From: Paenibacillus phoenicis | GTDB lineage: Bacteria; Bacillota; Bacilli; Paenibacillales; Paenibacillaceae | Assembly: GCF_034718895.1 (NCBI RefSeq) | Contig: NZ_JAYERP010000001.1 | Location: 434,001 to 498,000 of the forward strand | Length of the DNA: 64,000 nt | Direction: 5' to 3' | Shown here: piece after piece, positions 16,843 to 25,796 of the stretch | Layout of the letters: the number at the start of each line of letters is the position of its first letter | Position numbering within the stretch: the first letter of the stretch is position 1 | Made by a program: the position numbers and the translations under genes | The notes under the pieces: generated by a model | Told to the model about the DNA's origin: nothing | The model's database searches: none | What the model saw: the letters and a program-made list of their open reading frames with translations, nothing else

Positions 16843-19284
16843 ATGAAAGTATCAACCGAATGGTTGTCTGACTATATTTCGCTGGATGGGGTAAATGTTG
16901 AAGAGCTGGCGGAGCAAATCACCCGGTCCGGGATTGAAATCGATTCGATCGAAAACCGCAATCAAGGCGTTTCGAACGTTGTGGTTGGTTTTGTCAAAAG
17001 CAAAGAAAAGCATCCTGACGCTGACAAGCTGAACATTTGCGTCGTTGACGCGGGGCAGGGAGAGGATCTGCAAATCGTATGCGGCGCGAAAAACGTGGCG
17101 GCCGGCCAGAAGGTACCGGTTGCGCTCGTAGGCGCCAAGCTGCCGGGCGGGCTGGAGATCAAGAAAGCCAAGCTGCGCGGCGTCTTGTCGCAAGGGATGA
17201 TCTGTTCGGCCAAAGAGCTTGGCCTCAACGACAAGCTGCTGCCGAAGGAACAGCAGGAAGGCATTCTCGTATTGCCTGAAGAAGTGGAGATCGGCACACC
17301 GATTACCCAACTGCTGGGGCTGGACGACAAGGTGCTGGACTTCGACCTGACGCCTAACCGGTCGGATTGCCTGAGCATGATCGGGGCTGCTTATGAGGTA
17401 GGCGCGATTTTGAACCGCGAAGTAAAGCTGCCGCAGCCTGAGCTTGCCTCCTCTGGCGTACTGGCCAAGGAACGGATTCAGGTTAAGATCGACGCACCTG
17501 AGCTGTGCAGCCGGTATGCGGTACGTTACATCGCCGATGTCAAGGTCGGCCCATCGCCGTTGTGGATGCAAAACCGGCTGATGGCGGCGGGAATTCGCCC
17601 GATCAGCAACATTGTCGACATCACGAACTACGTCATGCTGGAGTACGGCCAGCCGTTGCATGCGTTTGATGCTGACAAGATCGCCGGCGGCATGCTGGGC
17701 GTGCGCCAAGCCAAAGCTGGCGAGAAGCTGGTGACACTGGACGGTCAGGAGCGTGAGCTGGAAGCCGGCGCACTATTGATCGTGGATGGTGAAGATCGTC
17801 CGGTGGCTTTGGCGGGCGTCATGGGCGGACTCGATACAGAAGTGACCGATCAAACGGTTAACCTTGTGCTGGAGTCGGCGAAATTTGCCGGCGCCAGCGT
17901 CCGCCGCACGTCGCGGACGCTGGGGCTTCGCTCGGAGGCTTCGCAGCGGTTCGAGAAAGAGGTGGATCCGGCTTCCGTCATCCCGGCGCTGAATCGCGCG
18001 GCCTCGCTGATGGCAGCCTATGCTGGCGGCCAAGTGGCTGAAGGGATCGTGGAGATCGTTCATCAAGAGCAGGAAGAGAAAGTGATCGCCCTGTCGCTTC
18101 AGAAGCTGAACGATTACCTGGGCACGAACATTTCCTCGCTGGAGGCGAAAACGATTCTGGGACGTCTCCGCTTCGAATGTGCCGGCTCGGAGGAGGTCAT
18201 CGAAGTTCGCGTGCCGACGCGCCGCGGCGACATTACGCGCGACGTGGATTTGATCGAAGAGGTGGCGCGGCTCTACGGTTACGACAACATCGAGGCAACG
18301 ATGATCGAAGGGGTAACGACAGTCGGCGGCTATACGAAACCGCAGGCGCTGCGCCGCACGATCCGCCAACTGCTCACTCATGGCGGCTGGCAGGAAGTGA
18401 TGGGTTACTCCTTCATCCGGGAAGGGGCAAGCGCGAAGTTCCCGCAGCTGGGGGAAGGGGATCGGGAGATCCGCCTGGCCATGCCGATGAGCGAGGACCG
18501 CAGCGTGCTGCGCGGCAGCCTGCTGCCGGGAATGATCGACATCGCCGTTTACAACCGCAATCGCAAGCAGGACAATCTGGCATTGTTTGAAATCGGCAGC
18601 GTCTTCCGCACCAAGGAGGAGAAGCTGACCAAGCAGCCAAGCGAGCTGCCGGTGCTGTCCTTGCTGCTGGCCGGCGAACGGGCAGAAAAACGCTGGAACG
18701 CTCCGGCGGAGAAGGTGGATTTCTTTGATCTCAAAGGTGCGTTGGAGAGCCTGTTCGAATACTTGGGGGTTGCTGAACGGATGACGTATGAAGCGGATGG
18801 GCCGCAAGGCTTCCATCCTGGACGTTCGGCTTCCATCTTCCTGAACGGCACGTCCGGCAAGGAACGGATCGGTACGCTGGGTCAGCTTCATCCGGAGCTG
18901 CAACGGGAGCTGGATCTGGATGATACGTATGTTGCCGAGCTGCTGCTTGAACCGCTGTACCGCTATGCGGGCGAAGCTTACGTTTACCAAGAGCTGCCGC
19001 GTTATCCGGCGATGCAGCGCGATATCGCTGTTGTCGTGAACTCCGATGTGGAAGCGGGCGCGTTAATCGGCGTGATCCGTGAAAAGGCCGGCGAGCTGCT
19101 GGAATCGGTGGAGGTATTCGACGTATTTACGGGTGCCAAGCTAGGCGAAGGCAAGAAGAGCGTAGCTTTATCGCTGGTATATCGCCATATGGAACGGACT
19201 CTGACGGACGAGGAAGTTGCCGCAGTACACGACCGGGTGGTCGAAGGGCTGTCGCAAACTTTTGCGGCGGAGCTTAGAAAATAG
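16843..19284 (+). CDS. pheT: Phenylalanine-tRNA ligase beta subunit
   Basis: The 813-residue beta subunit, full length for the bacterial family. It has the N-terminal OB-fold tRNA-binding region (about 40-150, VVGFVKSKEKHPDADKLNICVVD), the B3/B4 editing domain (about 210-390) that clears mischarged Tyr, the B5 DNA-binding-like region, and the C-terminal anticodon-binding domain (about 718-811, QELPRYPAMQRDIAVVV). ATG 16843 follows AGGGAAGGG. Expression depends on T-box readthrough upstream of pheS. Confidence 0.97.
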   Translation: MKVSTEWLSDYISLDGVNVEELAEQITRSGIEIDSIENRNQGVSNVVVGFVKSKEKHPDADKLNICVVDAGQGEDLQIVCGAKNVAAGQKVPVALVGAKLPGGLEIKKAKLRGVLSQGMICSAKELGLNDKLLPKEQQEGILVLPEEVEIGTPITQLLGLDDKVLDFDLTPNRSDCLSMIGAAYEVGAILNREVKLPQPELASSGVLAKERIQVKIDAPELCSRYAVRYIADVKVGPSPLWMQNRLMAAGIRPISNIVDITNYVMLEYGQPLHAFDADKIAGGMLGVRQAKAGEKLVTLDGQERELEAGALLIVDGEDRPVALAGVMGGLDTEVTDQTVNLVLESAKFAGASVRRTSRTLGLRSEASQRFEKEVDPASVIPALNRAASLMAAYAGGQVAEGIVEIVHQEQEEKVIALSLQKLNDYLGTNISSLEAKTILGRLRFECAGSEEVIEVRVPTRRGDITRDVDLIEEVARLYGYDNIEATMIEGVTTVGGYTKPQALRRTIRQLLTHGGWQEVMGYSFIREGASAKFPQLGEGDREIRLAMPMSEDRSVLRGSLLPGMIDIAVYNRNRKQDNLALFEIGSVFRTKEEKLTKQPSELPVLSLLLAGERAEKRWNAPAEKVDFFDLKGALESLFEYLGVAERMTYEADGPQGFHPGRSASIFLNGTSGKERIGTLGQLHPELQRELDLDDTYVAELLLEPLYRYAGEAYVYQELPRYPAMQRDIAVVVNSDVEAGALIGVIREKAGELLESVEVFDVFTGAKLGEGKKSVALSLVYRHMERTLTDEEVAAVHDRVVEGLSQTFAAELRK

Positions 19285-19297
19285 CAGGAATTGGACG

Positions 19298-19345
19298 AAG
19301 TCACATCGAATCATTTGTAGAACGACCGATTCGATGTGACTTTCG
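19298..19345 (+). terminator. Terminator after pheT
   Basis: AAGTCACATCGAATC (19298-19312) pairs with GATTCGATGTGACTT (19328-19342). The T-run is short, so termination may be partial. Confidence 0.65.
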
Positions 19346-19399
19346 TGCAATTATCCGCATCTAAGAGACGACTTACAGGACCGAAGGAGGCACATAACG

Positions 19400-20947
19400 T
19401 TGAGTAACCAAGGCCGAATTAGCGTAAACGTAGAAATTTACGGAACTTCTTATAAAATCGTTGGAAGCAGCGCGGAATATATGAAGCAAGTCGCGCGCCG
19501 GGTGGATGAGCATATGCGCAGCATCGCCCAGGCCTATCCCCATCTGGACACGCCGCGGCTGGCTGTGTTGGCAGCCGTGCGCATGGCGGAGGAAGCGATC
19601 CGGGTAGATCAGCTGCAGAACGAACTGCAGAATGCCAAGCAGGAGAAAACGGTCCTGCTTCAGGAGAACTCAGTGCTGCAGGATTTACATGCCAAGCAGG
19701 AGAGCATGTATAAGGCGCTGCAAGAGGAACAGCAGCAGCTGAAGAATGAGAAGCGTCAGCTAGCCGGACAAGCGGAGAAGCTGGAGGCCTCCCTGCTGGG
19801 GCAGGAGGAGGAGGCGCGCAAGCTTCGCAGCCGGGTACAGGAGCTGGAGCGTCAGCTTAGCGAACAGCGCGGCAGCAACTCGCAGCTGCAATCCAAGCTT
19901 CGCCAAGTCGAACAGCAGACGGCGCGGGAGAAAGAGGAAGCCGCGAAGCTGCAGAAGCAGGTGAGCGAGCTGCAGCGGCGGGAGCAAGAAGCCAAAGCGG
20001 CCGAGCAACGGGCACAGCAGCATAGCGGGAAGCTGCAGGAGCAGACGAAGCAGCTCCAGAGCACGCTTCAAGCCGCGCAGGCAGAGGCCAAGCAGCTGCA
20101 ACAGCAACTGCAGGAACGCAAGCAGCGGGAGGACAAGCTGCGAGCCGAAGTATCAGCGGCGCAGCAAAGCGAGAAGTCGTGGCAGAAGCTGGCTGAGAAG
20201 CGCAGCGAGGAAATCAGTCGCCTAGAGATCAGCTTGCTCGAGGCTTCGGACAAGAGTGAACAGCTGAGCGAGCAGCTGGCCGCCGAAGTGAGCCGGTTGG
20301 AGCAAGCAAATAACGAGCTGCAAGCCGAGCGGGACAAGGCGTCGGCCCTGGCTGCCGAGCTGGATTCTCTTCGCTCCCGGTTGGAGCAGGCAGCCGAGGA
20401 ACGGGAGCAAGCACTTCTGGCGGCGCAGGCGGCCGGAGAAGAGAAGCGGCAGCTGGAGCAAGAGCGGGACGAGTTGGCTCTGCGGTTGCAGGAGCTTGAG
20501 GACAGCCGCAAGTTGGCAGCAGAGTTGGAAGCCGAGCTGGCGAGCTACCGTGAGGCTGCGGAGCAGCGGGAGCAGGAGTGGCGCAAGCAATGGGCTTCGG
20601 CAGAACGCGAGCTGAGCTCTTGGCGTGAGAAGGAAGCTGAGCTGCAGCGGCAACTGGAGGAATGGCAGCAGGAAAGCGCAGCTGGCAGCGAACGGGTCAT
20701 CACCATGGCCAGCGACTTCGAGGCCTTGGAGGAAGAGAAGCGCAAGCTGGCGGAGCAGCTGCAGGAGGTTACGGACAGTTACGAGGTTATTTCCCATCAG
20801 TTCCGGCTGTTGCAGCTGGAGCGGGAGAAGGAGCAGGAGCGGCAGGCTGCGCGGGATGAAGAGTACCAGCGGCTGAAAGATGACTACGCCAAGCTTCAAT
20901 CGGAATTTAACGAATGGATTGAATTGCTGGAGCAGGATCAAAGTTAA
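19400..20947 (+). CDS. zapA: ZapA cell-division protein with a very long coiled-coil tail
   Basis: Residues 1-75 form a standard ZapA domain (RISVNVEIYGTSYKIVGSSAEYMKQVARRVDEHMRSIA), which binds FtsZ and bundles its filaments at the division site. Classic ZapA ends near 85-100 residues; here about 430 more follow, almost all heptad-like Gln/Glu/Leu/Arg coiled coil (75-510). TTG start at 19400, 9 bases after GAAGGAGG. The position right after pheST is the usual one for zapA in Firmicutes. The tail may act as a spacer or scaffold; that is inference. Confidence 0.85.
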   Translation: MSNQGRISVNVEIYGTSYKIVGSSAEYMKQVARRVDEHMRSIAQAYPHLDTPRLAVLAAVRMAEEAIRVDQLQNELQNAKQEKTVLLQENSVLQDLHAKQESMYKALQEEQQQLKNEKRQLAGQAEKLEASLLGQEEEARKLRSRVQELERQLSEQRGSNSQLQSKLRQVEQQTAREKEEAAKLQKQVSELQRREQEAKAAEQRAQQHSGKLQEQTKQLQSTLQAAQAEAKQLQQQLQERKQREDKLRAEVSAAQQSEKSWQKLAEKRSEEISRLEISLLEASDKSEQLSEQLAAEVSRLEQANNELQAERDKASALAAELDSLRSRLEQAAEEREQALLAAQAAGEEKRQLEQERDELALRLQELEDSRKLAAELEAELASYREAAEQREQEWRKQWASAERELSSWREKEAELQRQLEEWQQESAAGSERVITMASDFEALEEEKRKLAEQLQEVTDSYEVISHQFRLLQLEREKEQERQAARDEEYQRLKDDYAKLQSEFNEWIELLEQDQS

Positions 20948-20982
20948 TGGCGAGAGGATCGCTTTGATGCGATTCAATGAGA

Positions 20983-21019
20983 GCAAGAGCCCGCGGCTGT
21001 GCGCTGCGGGCTCTTGCTA
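20983..21019. terminator. Bidirectional terminator between zapA and the cupredoxin gene
   Basis: AGCAAGAGCCCGC (20983-20995) pairs with GCGGGCTCTTGCT (21007-21019) between convergent genes. Confidence 0.75.
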
Positions 21020-21026
21020 CATGCGT

Positions 21027-21404
21027 TTATTCAACGATAATTTTGGAGATCATGGCGCTGTGGCCGGAACCGCACATCACCGAGCAGGCCACTTCGAACT
21101 CACCGGCTTCGGTTGGCACGATCACGGCGGAGTCGTTCTTGCGGTCCAGCTGCAGCTTTAAACCGGGCACGAGAATGCCGTGATTACCGGAGGCGTTCTT
21201 GAAAACGATTTTGACCGGAACATCTTTCTTCAAATGGTATTCGGCTTGATCGAATTGATAGTTGCTGGCTTCAATGACCAGTTCCGCTTCCGGTTGGATA
21301 TTATTCCCGGCGGCACTGCTGTTCTCAGCCGCTTTGCTGCCGCTGCAAGCGGTAACAAGTAACAAGAGTACGGAAGTTGCAACGATGGCTATGCTTTTCT
21401 TCAC
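21027..21404 (-). CDS. Cupredoxin-domain lipoprotein (CuA-like)
   Basis: A 125-residue exported lipoprotein: signal peptide MKKSIAIVATSVLLLLVTAC with lipobox VTAC, a short low-complexity linker, then a cupredoxin fold. The copper site reads CSVMCGSGHSAM, i.e. CxxxCxxxHxxM as in the binuclear CuA centre of cytochrome c oxidase subunit II, with an upstream His in GNHGILVPG. It may carry electrons or copper outside the membrane. No oxidase genes are nearby. It is a single gene facing zapA. Confidence 0.85.
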   Translation of the reverse strand: MKKSIAIVATSVLLLLVTACSGSKAAENSSAAGNNIQPEAELVIEASNYQFDQAEYHLKKDVPVKIVFKNASGNHGILVPGLKLQLDRKNDSAVIVPTEAGEFEVACSVMCGSGHSAMISKIIVE

Positions 21405-21521
21405 AATAATCCCTCGCGATACAGTATATTTGTGGCAATTTTAAGAATATCATACCGTATTTTGCAGAGGGTGGGTGGTTTAAGGTTTGAAGAATTGTTG
21501 AACTTCCTTCAGTTATAAGTC

Positions 21522-21573
21522 AAGAGGCCGTTCCTTCCGCAGTGAATGGATCACTTGCGGAGGAAGGCCTCTT
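21522..21573. terminator. Long stem-loop after the holin-like gene
   Basis: AAGAGGCCGTTCCTTCCGC and following bases pair with GCGGAGGAAGGCCTCTT (21557-21573), a 20-plus base-pair stem with small bulges. It sits at the end of the reverse-strand gene; a T-run is lacking. Confidence 0.55.
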
Positions 21574-21590
21574 AGCCCTGAACACAGCCA

Positions 21591-21953
21591 TTAACGATTG
21601 TTTTTGTCTTTGGCAGCGTTAAAGGGAGTTGCGACAGGGATGAACAGGTCAATAATCCCGATGACCAATGCAGCAAGTAATGCACCGATCACAGAGACGG
21701 AAACGCCGGAAATGATGAACTGGGCAAGCCAGATCACGAGTGCACTCGTAAGAAAACCGACGATTCCTCGCCCGAACGGGGTAACCTTCGTTCCGAAAAT
21801 GCCTTCAATGGCCCAACCCAACAGGGCGATGACCAAGGCGAGAAGTAAGGCGCTGCCGAATCCACCGATGCTGAATTGCGGTACAAGCCATCCCACAACC
21901 AGCATAACTAAGGCGGAGACGATGAATCGCACGACGTGTCCCAGAAAATGCAT
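21591..21953 (-). CDS. Phage-holin-family (YvlD-like) membrane protein
   Basis: A 120-residue protein with four hydrophobic helices and the glycine-rich pattern WAIEGIFGTKVTPFGRGIVGF typical of the PF04020 family (B. subtilis YvlD). The family name comes from a phage holin, but chromosomal members are ordinary membrane proteins of unknown role, sometimes in envelope-stress regulons. No phage genes are nearby. ATG 21953 follows AAAAGGAGG. Confidence 0.8.
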   Translation of the reverse strand: MHFLGHVVRFIVSALVMLVVGWLVPQFSIGGFGSALLLALVIALLGWAIEGIFGTKVTPFGRGIVGFLTSALVIWLAQFIISGVSVSVIGALLAALVIGIIDLFIPVATPFNAAKDKNNR

Positions 21954-22107
21954 GTTACATAGCCTCCTTTTGAGAGTAAGTACGTTTGGCTATACGCAAT
22001 TATCATGTTCCGCAAATCGCATTCTTATGTGTCCAAGGGGGCAAATGGCGAAAAATGAACGGTTTCGTTATAATGGGATCATAGCCCGAGGGGAGTTGTG
22101 AACGTAC

Positions 22108-24474
22108 TTGGACGAGAAAATTTTGAAAACCATGGAATATCAAAAAATTATAGATCAGCTGTCCTCTTTTTCCCAAACGGCACTTGGAAAAAGAACAGCC
22201 GAAGCGCTGCGGCCCGTCACCGATCTGGAGGACGTCAAGCGGCTGCTTCAAGCCACCGATGAAGCGTTTAAGGTGGACCGTCTTAAGGGGGCGCCCGGAT
22301 TCGGCGGAATCGTGGATATCACTCCGGCGGTCAAGCGGGCCCGGATCGGCGGGACGCTGAATCCGCACGAGCTGCTGGGCATTGCAACCACGCTGGAAGG
22401 CTCGCGCCGGATTAAACGGTATATTGCCACGATGCACGAAGAACATGAAGTTCCGCTGCTGTATCACTTAAGCGATACCTTAAGCGATCAGAAGCCGTTG
22501 GAGGATGCGATCAAACGCTGCATCGACGAAAGCGCGGAGGTGCTCGATTCGGCTAGTCCGGAGCTGGCCACCATCCGCCGCGAGCTGCGGAGCGGGGAGG
22601 TGCGGATCCGGGAGAAGCTGGATGCGATGATCCGCTCCGCTTCGGTGTCGAAGATGCTGCAGGATCAGCTGATCACGATCCGCGGCGACCGCTTCGTCAT
22701 CCCGGTCAAAGCGGAATACCGCGCGCATTTTGGCGGGATCGTACACGATCAGTCCGGATCGGGAGCTACGCTGTTCATTGAGCCGGAATCGATTGTGGCG
22801 ATGAACAACAAGCTGCGCGAGACGCGGCTGCGTGAGGAACGGGAAATCGAGGTCATTTTGCAGAAGCTGACCGCCCTGGTTGGCGAGCAAGCCGAGCTGT
22901 TGCTGTACGACGGGGATGTGCTCGGCCAGCTGGATTTCATCTTCGCCAAAGCCCGGTTGGCTCGCGAATTAAAGGGGACGCTGCCGCGGATGAACGACCG
23001 CGGGTTCATCAAGCTGAAGAAGGGGCGCCATCCGTTGATTCCGGCTGACCAGGTCGTGCCGATCGATGTGGAGCTGGGGAACCAGTACACGACGATCATT
23101 GTCACCGGTCCGAACACCGGGGGGAAAACCGTCACCCTGAAGACGATTGGTCTGCTTAGCTTGATGGCGATGTCCGGGTTGTTCGTGCCGGCGGAAGACG
23201 GCAGCCAGCTTTGCGTATTTGATGCCATCTACGCCGATATCGGGGACGAACAGAGCATCGAGCAGAGCTTAAGTACCTTCTCCAGCCATATGACGAACAT
23301 TATCTCGATTTTGCGCCAGATGACGCCGAAGAGCCTGGTATTGCTGGATGAGCTGGGTGCGGGAACCGACCCGGCGGAAGGCTCGGCGCTGGCCATTGCG
23401 ATTTTGGAACATATTCATTCGCTGGGCTGCCGGATGGTGGCGACCACTCACTTCAGCGAGCTGAAAGTCTACGCCTACGAACGCAAAGGCGTAATTAACG
23501 CCAGCATGGAGTTCGACGTAGCGACGTTAAGCCCGACTTACCGCCTGCTGGTGGGCATTCCGGGCCGAAGCAACGCGTTTGCTATCGCCGAACGGCTGGG
23601 GTTGCCGGAGCGAATTCTGGAGTATGCCCGCGGCGAAGTGACTGAAGAGGACATGCGCGTCGAGAACATGATCGCTTCGCTGGAGCAGAACCGCCTTGGG
23701 GCGGAGCAGGAGCGGGAAACGGCCGAGCAGCTGCGGCGCGAGATGGAAGAGCTGCGCAGACGCCATGCCGCCGAGCTGGAGAAGCTGGAGCAGCAGCGGG
23801 ATAAACGCCTGGAGAAGGCGGAGGAAGAAGCGGCAGCGATCATTGCCAAGGCAAGGCAGGAGGCCGAGCGGATTATCAGCGACCTGCGCCGCCTCGCGAT
23901 GGAGGAAGGCGCGGCCGTGAAGGAGCACAAGCTGATTGCAGCTCGCAAGCAGCTGGATGAAGCCGAGCCGCAGCGCCGCAAGAAGAGTGCAGCGGCCCGC
24001 AAGGCGGCCAAACCGCCGCGGCAGATCGAACCGGGCGACGAAGTGATGGTATACAGCTTGAACCAGAAGGGGCACGTCGTTGAGCTCTCCGGCAACAAGG
24101 AAGCGATCGTACAGCTCGGCATCATGAAGATGAAGGTGAGCCTGGACGACATGGAGCTGATCGCTGCGCCTCCGGCTAGCAAGCCGGTTCAACGGACGGC
24201 TCCCAACGTTAAGCGGACGCGCGATGAGAACGTCCGCACCGAGCTGGATTTGCGCGGAGCGAATTTGGAAGAGGCCTTAATCGAGGTTGACCGTTTCATC
24301 GACGAAGCCTACTTAAGCAATTTAGGCCAGATCTACATTATTCACGGGAAAGGGACCGGGATTTTGCGGTCCGGGATCTCGGAGTATCTTCGCAAGCATA
24401 AGCATATCAAGAGCTTCCGCCTCGGGAACTACGGGGAAGGCGGAACCGGCGTGACGGTCGCTGAGCTGAAGTAA
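22108..24474 (+). CDS. mutS2: MutS2 ATPase/endonuclease
   Basis: A 788-residue MutS2 (RqcU-type) protein. Order: lever/clamp helices (1-320), ATPase domain with Walker A GPNTGGKTVTLK and Walker B LLDELGAGTDP, a long coiled coil (about 515-635), a KOW-like region, and a C-terminal Smr nuclease domain (LDLRGANLEEALIEVDRF through IIHGKGTGILR). Family members suppress recombination and, in B. subtilis, split collided ribosomes. TTG start at 22108 with GAGGGGAG about 12 bases upstream. The cvpA and polX genes that often lie between zapA and mutS2 in Firmicutes are not here. Confidence 0.93.
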   Translation: MDEKILKTMEYQKIIDQLSSFSQTALGKRTAEALRPVTDLEDVKRLLQATDEAFKVDRLKGAPGFGGIVDITPAVKRARIGGTLNPHELLGIATTLEGSRRIKRYIATMHEEHEVPLLYHLSDTLSDQKPLEDAIKRCIDESAEVLDSASPELATIRRELRSGEVRIREKLDAMIRSASVSKMLQDQLITIRGDRFVIPVKAEYRAHFGGIVHDQSGSGATLFIEPESIVAMNNKLRETRLREEREIEVILQKLTALVGEQAELLLYDGDVLGQLDFIFAKARLARELKGTLPRMNDRGFIKLKKGRHPLIPADQVVPIDVELGNQYTTIIVTGPNTGGKTVTLKTIGLLSLMAMSGLFVPAEDGSQLCVFDAIYADIGDEQSIEQSLSTFSSHMTNIISILRQMTPKSLVLLDELGAGTDPAEGSALAIAILEHIHSLGCRMVATTHFSELKVYAYERKGVINASMEFDVATLSPTYRLLVGIPGRSNAFAIAERLGLPERILEYARGEVTEEDMRVENMIASLEQNRLGAEQERETAEQLRREMEELRRRHAAELEKLEQQRDKRLEKAEEEAAAIIAKARQEAERIISDLRRLAMEEGAAVKEHKLIAARKQLDEAEPQRRKKSAAARKAAKPPRQIEPGDEVMVYSLNQKGHVVELSGNKEAIVQLGIMKMKVSLDDMELIAAPPASKPVQRTAPNVKRTRDENVRTELDLRGANLEEALIEVDRFIDEAYLSNLGQIYIIHGKGTGILRSGISEYLRKHKHIKSFRLGNYGEGGTGVTVAELK

Positions 24475-24511
24475 GAACGAATCGCCTCAAGGTATAAAGG
24501 GAGAGGGCGCT

Positions 24512-24928
24512 ATGAAGGAAAGCATTGATCCGATCTTGGAGCAACCGCTGGGGCTGATGATCGGGTATTTTTCCGTGGCGGTGTTAGAATTGATTGTGTT
24601 TCTTTCTTGCTTCGAACTGTTTGCAAGATATCGCTGCTGGCAGGAGATCAAGCGCGGCAATATGGCCGCGTCCCTGGCTACCGGCGGAAAAATCTTCGGA
24701 CTGGCGAACATTATCCGTTATGCGGCGGCACATCCCTCGATTTACGACTTCATGATATGGTCATCGGTCGGAGCCTTGCTGCTGTTCGCTGCATATTTGC
24801 TGTTTGAATTTTTAACGCCGGTGTTTCGCATCGACGATGAGATTGCAGCGGGGAACACCAGCGTAGGTTTTATCGCGATGGCCGTATCGGTGTCAGTGTC
24901 TTTTTTGATCGGCGCTTGTATAGGTTAG
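24512..24928 (+). CDS. DUF350 membrane protein
   Basis: A 138-residue protein with about four hydrophobic helices and the DUF350 pattern ARYRCWQEIKRGNMAASLATGGKIFGLANII plus EIAAGNTSVGFIAMAVSVSVSFLI. Function unknown; in Firmicutes it commonly follows mutS2. ATG 24512 follows AGGGAGAGG. Confidence 0.85.
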   Translation: MKESIDPILEQPLGLMIGYFSVAVLELIVFLSCFELFARYRCWQEIKRGNMAASLATGGKIFGLANIIRYAAAHPSIYDFMIWSSVGALLLFAAYLLFEFLTPVFRIDDEIAAGNTSVGFIAMAVSVSVSFLIGACIG

Positions 24929-24956
24929 GGATCTCAGTTGAAGGAGTAGAAACGAC

Positions 24957-25037
24957 GTGAAAAACCTGGTCAGGGTGCTATTTATCGCCTCTATTCTGTT
25001 TTTGGCCGCGGGCATTATTTATTTGTGGAATGCTTAA
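24957..25037 (+). CDS. 26-residue single-pass membrane peptide
   Basis: GTG 24957 to TAA 25037 encodes MKNLVRVLFIASILFLAAGIIYLWNA: a basic N terminus and one membrane helix. GAAGGAG at 24940-24946 is well placed. It sits between the DUF350 gene (28 bases) and the zinc-ribbon gene (27 bases), so the three probably form an operon. Function unknown; short enough to be missed by most annotation. Confidence 0.6.
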   Translation: MKNLVRVLFIASILFLAAGIIYLWNA

Positions 25038-25064
25038 TTTGGTAACGAAAGGACGAAGTTGGGA

Positions 25065-25646
25065 ATGGATACAACGATTTGCCCATGGTGCCAAACGGAG
25101 ATCGTTTGGGATGAAGAGCTGGGGCCGGAGGAGGTATGTCCGCACTGCCAAAATGAATTAAAGGGCTACCGAACGATCAACATTACGCTGGGTTCGGAGG
25201 AGGAGTTCGAGGACGAGGAGAATGACCATCCCTTCCATGATCGGAAGCATTCCCATGGTGATGATGACGAGGATGCGGATGACGATCTCTACTGGGATGA
25301 GGAAGGGGACTCGCATCTCGGAGGCGTCCGCCGGGTCGAGGCGTTTACGGCATCGGGCGGCGATTTGCTGAAGTACGAGACCGGCGTGGAGAAGCTGCTT
25401 GACGGGCAAGACGAGGTACCCGAATGCCCGCATTGCCGGGAATATATGGTGTATGCCGGGAAGCAGAAGCTGGTTCCGGAAGGCGGCGAATTTGTTCCTG
25501 CCGACGGGGAACACCCGCTTCTTTCAGGGAATGCTGAGCTGAACGTATACGTCTGCACCGCGTGCTTCCATGTCAGCCGGTTTTTGGGTGAAGACGCCCG
25601 GATCGCCATGATTCGTACGATTGCCGGTGAAGAAGACAACAAGTAA
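25065..25646 (+). CDS. Acidic zinc-ribbon protein of unknown function
   Basis: A 193-residue protein with two zinc-ribbon-like pairs at the N terminus (CPWC, CPHC), a strongly acidic stretch with histidines (about 45-85, FEDEENDHPFHDRKHSHGDDDEDADDD), and two more Cys pairs (CPHC, CTAC) towards the C terminus. It could bind metal ions. I do not recognise a named family. ATG 25065 is chosen; an in-frame TTG at 25059 is closer to AAAGGA and cannot be excluded. A terminator follows. Confidence 0.7.
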   Translation: MDTTICPWCQTEIVWDEELGPEEVCPHCQNELKGYRTINITLGSEEEFEDEENDHPFHDRKHSHGDDDEDADDDLYWDEEGDSHLGGVRRVEAFTASGGDLLKYETGVEKLLDGQDEVPECPHCREYMVYAGKQKLVPEGGEFVPADGEHPLLSGNAELNVYVCTACFHVSRFLGEDARIAMIRTIAGEEDNK

Positions 25647-25665
25647 AAAAATTTGGCAGCCACTG

Positions 25666-25693
25666 GCCCTGTCCTTGATGGACAGGGCTTTTT
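25666..25693 (+). terminator. Terminator after the zinc-ribbon gene
   Basis: GCCCTGTCC, loop TTGAT, GGACAGGGC, TTTTT. Confidence 0.9.
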
Positions 25694-25796
25694 CGCGTTT
25701 GGGGGCCTGCGGGTATGCTTGCTAAGGCCTCATGCTTCGGTCATTTTTGGGTATCTTACAGGGGGAACTCGAAGTTTGGCCGGGAGGAGCGAATCT

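Noticed and set aside
17773-18990. 405-codon antisense frame over pheT
   Set aside because: Shadow of pheT; low-complexity Arg/Gln/His composition typical of antisense frames.
21591-21953. Prophage remnant suggested by a holin-family protein
   Set aside because: The family includes many chromosomal YvlD-like membrane proteins and no other phage gene is nearby.
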